From positions 1 through 37,101 of the forward strand of contig DASQHM010000218.1 in NCBI GenBank assembly GCA_035632095.1: a DNA stretch of 37,101 nt. The letters run 5' to 3'. The translations under genes and the position numbers were made by a program. The DNA is from DASQHM01 sp035632095 (GTDB lineage: Bacteria; Pseudomonadota; Alphaproteobacteria; Ferrovibrionales; Ferrovibrionaceae). Positions 27,227 through 33,900 of the stretch are shown here, one piece after another. Within the stretch, counting starts at the first letter, position 1. The number at the start of each line of letters is the position of its first letter. The notes below the pieces were generated by a model. It was not told the origin of the DNA. It ran no database searches and was given only the letters and a program-made list of their open reading frames with translations.

Positions 27227-28885
27227 TCAAATCACTGCGCGCAGTGAATCGACCAACTGCAAAACGGGGCCGCTGAACCGCTGCACGTAGCCGCCGAGCG
27301 ACCGCAGCGGGCCAAAATAATCCTGCAACGACGTAAGCAATGCGAGCATGATTCCGCCGTAGACGATCAGCAAGGCGGCAACGCCGCCGGCGAAACCGGC
27401 GATTTCGATCGTGCGCCGTCGGCGTTGCACCGCGGTCATCACCTGCGAAACGCCGCCCAGCACGACGACCGAGCCCATTTCGCGCAGATTCTGCAGTGTC
27501 GAGAAGGCGTCGGCGATGCGCGCGCGCAAGAATGCCGACATCACGCCGCCTGCAAGTCCGGCCAGCAGTACCGCCGAAAGCAACAGCGGACGGTTCGGAA
27601 AATTCGGCTCGAGCGGCACGTGCGGCGGATCGATCATGCGGAATTGAACCTTGTCCGCCTTGATGTCCATGTCCTGCGAAAGCTTTGCCGATTCGCGGCG
27701 ACCCAGCAACTCCTCGTAGTTCTTCTTGATCACTTGATAGTCGCGATCGAGCGCGATGACTTTCGCCTCGACCTCGGGGGCGCTCTTGGCAAGCTCCTCA
27801 AGCCGCGCGACTTCCGCTTGCTGGCCGGCATAACGGCGCTGCAGGGTCTGAAGCGCGGTTTCGGCGTCGACGAGCTTCAGGCGCACCTGATCGAACAGGG
27901 GATTGGCGACCCGTTGCGTCCCGAAAGAGGGAGTCGGTGCATCGCCCTTGGTGCCCTGTTCCTTGGCGGTCTTCTTCTGTTCGAGCAAGCTATCGTAGGA
28001 TCGTTGCGCGTCGACGACATCAGGATGTTGATCGGTGAAGCGCAGCCGCAATCCGTCCAGCTTCTCCTTCGCATCGGTAATCTGCTGGTCGAGCCGCTGC
28101 TCCGGACGCAGCGCGCCGCGATCCAGCACGAGCTGTGGCGCGGCGTCTACGTTGATGTATTGCGGAACAGTCTTGAGCTCGCGGGCAAGGGCGTCGCGTT
28201 GTGTGATCGCGTCCTCCATTTCGCCCTTGGTCTGGACCAAGCGCGCGCGGGCCTGATCGAGATTGGCGGCGAAGTTGCCGGACTGCGGCAGCAGACCGGC
28301 ATTCTCGCGCTTGAACGTCGCCATGCGTTCTTCCATCAACTTCAAGTCGCGCTCGTACTGCGCAATCTGATCGTCGATGAATTTCCGCGCCTGCTGCATG
28401 TCTTTGCGGCTGGCGCCGAGATTGCTCTCGACGAAGATCGTCACGAGCGACTGCACGATCCTCTTCGCAAGATCGCGGTTGCCGTCGACGTAGCTGACCG
28501 TGAAGAGATTGGGGCCGTCGGCCTTAACGATCGTATGGCTCTCGACCATCTTCATGAGGTCTTCTTTTTCCTTCGGCGTGTTGCTGGCAAGATCGAGATC
28601 CGTCATGCGCAGCACGCTCTCGAGGTTGGGACGGCTCAAGAGGGTCCGCTGCATGACCTCGACCTGACGGTTGAGGTTGACGTCGACCGCCATGCCTTTG
28701 AGCAGCGGCGAGAGCAGCGTATCGGTGTCGACGTAAACGCGGGTGCTGGCTTGATAGCGGTCGGGCAGCATGAGGACGGCGACCCAGCCCACCAGGCAGA
28801 AAACGCCGGCCGCAATCAACATGTGCCAACGCCTGCGCCAGACCATCATCCCGTAAGTCATGCTGCGGAGGACGATGTCGTCCAT
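27227..28885 (-). CDS. XrtA-system polysaccharide chain-length determinant (Wzz/GNVR)
   Basis: This inner-membrane co-polymerase/periplasmic scaffold partners the adjacent autokinase. The 552-residue product has an N-terminal membrane segment (about residues 20-37), a Wzz domain with YQASTRVYVDTDTLLSPLL, and a long coiled-coil middle (about residues 160-400). A GNVR-type region (YEELLGRRESAKLSQDMD, then FRMIDPPHVPLEPNFPNRP) is followed by two further membrane segments near the C-terminus. The start chosen is the ATG at 28885, with GGGGAG at 28893-28898 upstream, rather than a TTG at 28900. It lies between the export lipoprotein gene and the kinase gene. Confidence 0.9.
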   Translation of the reverse strand: MDDIVLRSMTYGMMVWRRRWHMLIAAGVFCLVGWVAVLMLPDRYQASTRVYVDTDTLLSPLLKGMAVDVNLNRQVEVMQRTLLSRPNLESVLRMTDLDLASNTPKEKEDLMKMVESHTIVKADGPNLFTVSYVDGNRDLAKRIVQSLVTIFVESNLGASRKDMQQARKFIDDQIAQYERDLKLMEERMATFKRENAGLLPQSGNFAANLDQARARLVQTKGEMEDAITQRDALARELKTVPQYINVDAAPQLVLDRGALRPEQRLDQQITDAKEKLDGLRLRFTDQHPDVVDAQRSYDSLLEQKKTAKEQGTKGDAPTPSFGTQRVANPLFDQVRLKLVDAETALQTLQRRYAGQQAEVARLEELAKSAPEVEAKVIALDRDYQVIKKNYEELLGRRESAKLSQDMDIKADKVQFRMIDPPHVPLEPNFPNRPLLLSAVLLAGLAGGVMSAFLRARIADAFSTLQNLREMGSVVVLGGVSQVMTAVQRRRRTIEIAGFAGGVAALLIVYGGIMLALLTSLQDYFGPLRSLGGYVQRFSGPVLQLVDSLRAVI

Positions 28886-28980
28886 CTGCCAACTCCCCAA
28901 ATACGTCCGCGGCGCAGTGCCGGGTCACCGGAGCCGCGCCGAGTCCAGTCCTGCGCCCGAGGGCGTAAAGCCTACGCCAC

Positions 28981-29610
28981 TCAGAAGTAGCTTTGCGGCA
29001 CGATCAGCACGTCACCGGGCATCATCGACACATTGGCGGTCACGTCGCCGTCCTTCAGCAGACGGTCGATATTCACGCCGTACTCTTGGTCCTTGCCTTC
29101 GACTTTGCGCACGATGACGGCGCGATTGCCGGCGGCGAACTTGGTCAACCCGCCGACTTCGATCATCACGTCGAGCAGCGTCATGTTGTCGCGATAGGGC
29201 AGCGATTGCGGGTTGGCGGCTTCGCCGATCACGCGAATTTGCTGCGAATATGGTCCGATGAATTCCGTCACCATCACGGTGACGACCGGTTGCTGGATGT
29301 AGGCCTTGAGCGAGCCCTCGATATCCCGCGCCAATTGGGTCGGGGTCTTGCCGGCCGCCGCAAGATCCTCGATCAGCGGAATGGAGATGCGACCGTCCGG
29401 GCGGACCGGGACGGTTACCGACAGTTCCGGATTGCGCCATACGAAGACCTGCAGCGAATCGCCAGGCCCGATCAAGTACTCGGAAGCTTTCGCGACAGGC
29501 GCCGCGTTGGTCGGCGCCGGCTGGTGCGACGCGCAGGACGCCGTCCCCACAATCACCAGGGCGATAACCCCGGCCCACCATGCGATCCGCCTCAAAGTCT
29601 CGAACACCAT
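28981..29610 (-). CDS. XrtA-system polysaccharide export lipoprotein (Wza-like)
   Basis: This is an outer-membrane export protein of the Wza family, in a short form. The 209-residue product starts MVFETLRRIAWW with a lipoprotein signal ending in a TASC lipobox, Cys26. It then has a Poly_export domain (EYLIGPGDSLQVFVWRNPEL, residues about 42-62, to about 120) and one SLBB domain (IRVIGEAANPQSLPY onward). The frame is open to 29652, but GGAGGGAG at 29614-29621 directly before the ATG at 29610 decides the start. It is the first gene of the export/assembly operon; 95 bases separate it from the chain-length gene. Confidence 0.92.
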   Translation of the reverse strand: MVFETLRRIAWWAGVIALVIVGTASCASHQPAPTNAAPVAKASEYLIGPGDSLQVFVWRNPELSVTVPVRPDGRISIPLIEDLAAAGKTPTQLARDIEGSLKAYIQQPVVTVMVTEFIGPYSQQIRVIGEAANPQSLPYRDNMTLLDVMIEVGGLTKFAAGNRAVIVRKVEGKDQEYGVNIDRLLKDGDVTANVSMMPGDVLIVPQSYF

Positions 29611-29974
29611 GAGCTCCCTCCGCCCCCGATTTCTTGGCGCCGCCCGGCGCACGATAGGTCAAAGCGACTTTCGCGCGTCAGCATACTAGACTAATCGCGC
29701 CGACATTTCCCTCGAAACTTGTAGATTCTTCTAGCCATTCAGTCAAACCATTGGCCGAATGACTTGGTCGACGCAAGCATATCGGGGGGATTGGCAAGGA
29801 CTCCCGACCAAAGCAGTTGATTTTCAGAGCCGAAACTTCGAGCCCTAGAAGCCGGTCGCTAGACCAGACCATGTGCGCCGGTTGGCGAACACTTTGCTGC
29901 TCTTGAAGACACCGTAAGAGCGAAAGAATGAGTACTGTCTCCCGAATTCGGACATTTCGCCTGCCGCCGGCAAC
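29611..29974. promoter_or_regulatory. Leader region of the XrtA exopolysaccharide operon
   Basis: These about 360 bases upstream of the export lipoprotein gene are less GC-rich than the surrounding genes and probably hold the promoter for the long leftward operon. I looked for a sigma-54 type GG-N10-GC site, as used in some exosortase A loci, and found none at correct spacing. No gene is supported here. Confidence 0.35.
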
Positions 29975-30235
29975 TCAGGCCGACGACGCCGCTTCGTCCC
30001 CAAGAACCGGCCGCAAAATGCGCCCGACACTGCTCCAGAACTCGTATTCGACGGCCTGATTGCGCGTTTGAGCACCGCGAATCCGCATTTCGACCACCAG
30101 CTTGGCGCCGCGATAGCCGTAGCGATGCAACATCTGACGGGCGCGTCGATAGGGCGCGATGCTGACCACGCTGGAGAGCCCGTCTGAAGGCAATGGCAGA
30201 TTCATCATGATCGTCTCGATGGATAACGCTGACAT
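29975..30235 (-). CDS. Small hypothetical protein, 86 codons
   Basis: I do not recognise this. The product is short, with a basic middle (PYRRARQMLHRYGYRGAKL) and an apparently ordered C-terminal part (EYEFWSSVGRILRPVLG). There is no signal peptide or membrane segment. Starts at the ATG 30235 or at an internal ATG pair ten codons on are possible, and neither has a strong Shine-Dalgarno. It lies alone on the - strand, 364 bases upstream of the exopolysaccharide operon. Its amino acid composition is protein-like, but no second line of evidence supports it. Confidence 0.4.
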   Translation of the reverse strand: MSALSIETIMMNLPLPSDGLSSVVSIAPYRRARQMLHRYGYRGAKLVVEMRIRGAQTRNQAVEYEFWSSVGRILRPVLGDEAASSA

Positions 30236-30973
30236 GCAACCGCCAAAAGTTTACAAAAAGATGAATGCTTCTCTTTGCGTGATCTGGAAAGAACCCGGCA
30301 TCGGGCGATCAGTGCCAGGTCTCGCTTTGCAGCTTCAAGTAATTCCATCGTAGTCTTGGCGCCTTCCGCCCCAATATTTGCGACGCCACAGTATTAATTC
30401 TTGGTTATCGCCAGACTATCCGAGCCAAATCGGCGGGCAATTGATCATCGTCACACAATCAAACCCAAAGATGTGGCGAAAGGCCGCCCTGGCATGGGCG
30501 ATATTCGGGTACGCACCGGCCCCGACATAGGGCGGCTGCAAGGCAGGCCGCGCCGCCGTTTTCTTCGACAGCAGCATCGCAAGCATTTCGAGGCCGGTCG
30601 GTCTGGCGGGCGGGAGCGCCACGCTTTACTACGCGGATAACGTCTGGTTAAGGATTGCCCTCAGGATGACCCGACGTTGCCACACCGATGAAACAAGTGG
30701 CCAGCCAGTATCCCCGCCTCGCAGGGGCTGCAAAACCGGATGTGAGGGGGACGAGTACAGTAAATTTTACTTCTTTGACAGAAAAAGCACACAGCAATAA
30801 CTAGAACTATTACTCTCGATATACTGTCGCATATACTTCAAATAGGAAAAATTTGCCGCAATATTTCGATCCTGCTTAACTATTTCGTAAATCACTCTCC
30901 CTATTCTCGGCGTCTGATTTTGCGCCCCCACGAAAGTGACGCAAAACCTCAGCATCTTTAAGGACGCCGCATT
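30236..30973. other. Gene-poor region upstream of the giant mosaic gene
   Basis: I see no supportable gene in about 740 bases. The segment 30770-30910 is markedly AT-rich in an otherwise GC-rich window, as expected for a promoter or a laterally acquired junction. A structured inverted repeat at 30918-30946 lies just before the giant gene. Reading frames of 60-80 codons at about 30400-30640 on both strands have no recognisable features and are not called. Confidence 0.4.
30918..30946 (+). promoter_or_regulatory. Inverted repeat in the leader of the giant gene
   Basis: TTTTGCG (30918-30924) pairs perfectly with CGCAAAA (30940-30946), with an inner CAC-GAAA-GTG stem and tetraloop between them. 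It ends 27 bases before the GTG start. It could be an operator for a dimeric regulator or an RNA hairpin in the 5' untranslated leader. Confidence 0.35.
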
Positions 30974-33900
30974 GTGACCACGACCAAGAACACCCCCACC
31001 AGCTCGTCGACCCCCGCCAACAACTCGCTCGTCACCGGATCCTCGATCAATTTGATTTCGAGCCCGGTGCGGAACGTCACCTTGACGGGCACGGGCAATC
31101 TCACGGTCATCGCCAATGGGCTCGGCGATACGATCCACGCGAATTCCGGAAACGACCTTATTTGGGGCGGGTCGGGCAACGACACGGTCTACGTCGGGAG
31201 CGGCAGCGACCGGATCTTCGGCGGTGGCGGAACCGACACGGTGGTGTTCAGCGGCAAAGAGGCCAACTACACCGTTTCGGCCATGGGCGAGAACTGGACC
31301 GTCGCCGATACGACGCACCATGACGGCACGGCGTACCTGAGCAACGTCGAGGTGCTGAAGTTCGCCGACCGCACCGCAAACCTGATGTTCGTCGCATCGA
31401 GCAACACTACGGTCACCGGCGGCGCGGGCGACAACTATATCGAGACACTCCGCGGTCATGTGAAGGTCAACGGCGGGGCCGGCAACGACACAGTGTTTGT
31501 CGGTGCCGGCTACGACACCATCGACGGCGGCAGCGGCGGCACCGATACGGTGGTCTTTAGCGGCAAGCGGGCGAACTACACCGTCACGCAGACGGCGAGC
31601 GGATGGACCGTGACCGATACCACCGGCCACGACGGCATAAACGTCCTGAGCCACATCACGCGTCTGCAATTCACCGACCAGACCGTCAACCTGACGTCCC
31701 CGCCGCCGGTGTTGACGCCACCGCCGCCGCCGGCGCCAACTCCTGCACCCATTGTCGCATTGGCCCCGACGTTGACGGTTGCGCCCGCCAGCGGCAACGA
31801 AAATTCGCCGATCGCGCTGAACGTCTCATCGGCGCTGGTTCCAAACGGCGGATCTGAGTCTCTTTCTGTGACAATTTCAGGTGTTCCGACAGGGGCTACC
31901 TTGAGTGCGGGCCAGAGCGATGGTAAAGGCAACTGGACGCTCACAGCGTCGCAACTGACAGGCCTAACATACAAGCCGGCGACCAACACAGCCGGCGACG
32001 TAACGCTGAAGGTATCGGCAACTGCAACAGAAGCTTCAAACCACAGCACTGCTACATCCACAGCAAGTCTCGGCGTCCACGTCGCGCCAATCGCCCTTGC
32101 GCCGACGCTCACGGTGGCGCCGGTGACGGGAGATGAGAACCAGCCGGTCGCGCTGAACATTACGTCCTCGCTCGTGCCGAACGGCGGTTCAGAATCGCTG
32201 ACGATCAAAATCTCCGGCGTGCCGACCGGCGCCAGCCTGAGCGCCGGGACCAGCGACGGCCACGGCAACTGGACGCTGACCGCGGCGCAACTCGCCGGCC
32301 TGACGTTGACACCCGCCACCAATACGGCCGGCGACCTGCCGCTCCAGGTGATCGCTACCGCCACCGAGACGTCCAACAACACGACGGCCGCAACGACCGC
32401 CGCCCTGCCGGTGCACGTCAACGCCGAAGCGCTGGCGCCCACCCTCAGCGTCGCTCCGGCGAGCGGCAATGAGAATACCGCGATCGCGCTGAACATCGCG
32501 TCCGCCGTGGTTCCGAACGGCGGATCCGAGTCGCTATCGCTCACGATCTCCGGCGTGCCGACTGGCGCCACTTTGAGCGCCGGCACCAGCGACGGCCACG
32601 GCAACTGGACGCTGACCGCAGCGCAGCTCGCGGGGCTGATGTTCACGCCGGCCTCGAACATGACCGGCGACCTGTCGCTGCAGGTCAAAGCAACCGCGAC
32701 GGAAGCCAGCAACCACACCTTCGCCAGCACAAGCGTTAGCCTGCCGGTCCATGTTGCGGTCGTGACTCCGGTCGACCCACCCCCGGCGCCGCCTCCAGTG
32801 CCGCCGACGACGCCGCCGACGATCACGCCGCCCGCCAACGCGGTTTCGGGCAATGTGACCGGCACGCCGGGGAACGACACGTTCTACATCGGCACCGCGA
32901 ACGCAAACATTAACGGTAACGGCGGCACCGATACGGTGGTGTTCACCGGCAACGAGGCGAACTACGTCGTGACGGCGACAGCCTGGACCGGCAACTGGAC
33001 CATCACCGATTCGACGCACCACGACGGCACTGTCAACGTATCCAACGTCGCGAAGCTGCAGTTCGCCGATCACACCGCCAATCTGATCGAAGTCTCGCCC
33101 AGCTTCTCCGTCATCAACGGATTACCGGGCGACAATTACATTCTGACCGACCGCGGCTACGACACAATCAGCGGCGGGTCCGGCAACAACACGATCTTCG
33201 TCGGCGACAATGACACCATCACCGGCGGTGGCGGCCACAACACGGTCGTGTTCAGCGGCAACATGGCCAACTACCAGATCACGCAGAACGGTAGCGGTTG
33301 GCTCGTCACGGACCACGTCGGCCAAGACGGCATCAACTCTCTGACCAACGTCGAGACGCTCCGCTTCGCCGATCAGACCTTTACGCTTCCGGCCACATCG
33401 ACCGGCGGCGGCACGACACCACCGAGCGTCACGCCGCCGACCGTTGATCCGCCGCCGGTCACTACTCCGCCGGTCACCACTCCCCCAGTGACAGTCACGC
33501 CGCCACCGACGATTACGCCGCCGCCCCCGCCCGCCGGCGGCCTGATCGCGCCGCCGTCGGTTCTCCAGCCGTCGCACGCGGGCGATATTGTCGGCGTCAA
33601 CATTCAGAATAACAGCGGCCAAGCCGAAGGCGCGCGCGTCTATACCTTCGGAGAGGTCTTCAAGGACGGCGACCTGCCCGCGGGCAGCCATCTGGTGGCC
33701 ATGCTGAACGGGCAGCAGATCCCGCTGCAGATGGACGTCAAGACGACCTATGCGGACGGGTCCGTGGATAGCGCCGTCCTCACCATGCAGTTGCCGAGCA
33801 TCGCAGCAAACAGTTCGCTTGACATCATGCTGGCGAAGGGCACGCCGGTGTCGAGCGGTCCCGCGCTCAATATCGCCAGCCTGACGAATGGCAGCTACGA

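Noticed and set aside
27425..28990. 521-codon + strand frame opposite the chain-length determinant
   Set aside because: It is a shadow of the Wzz/GNVR coding sequence with no start signal or domain.
29975..30235. PilZ domain in the 86-codon protein
   Set aside because: Considered because of its basic N-terminal half and the exopolysaccharide context, but the RxxxR...(D/N)xSxxG pattern of PilZ domains is absent.
30401..30640. Overlapping 68-79 codon frames on both strands in the gap before the giant gene
   Set aside because: They overlap one another on opposite strands and have no ribosome binding site, domain or context.
29611..30973. Sigma-54 promoters for the exopolysaccharide operon or the giant gene
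   Set aside because: Near matches with 9 bases between GG and GC were seen (for example around 30322 and 30645) but none with the required 10-base spacing, so none is called.
31140..33392. CRISPR array or mobile element as explanation of the repeats
   Set aside because: The repeats are in frame, long and protein-level conserved; there are no short identical repeats with unique spacers, no transposase and no terminal inverted repeats in the window.
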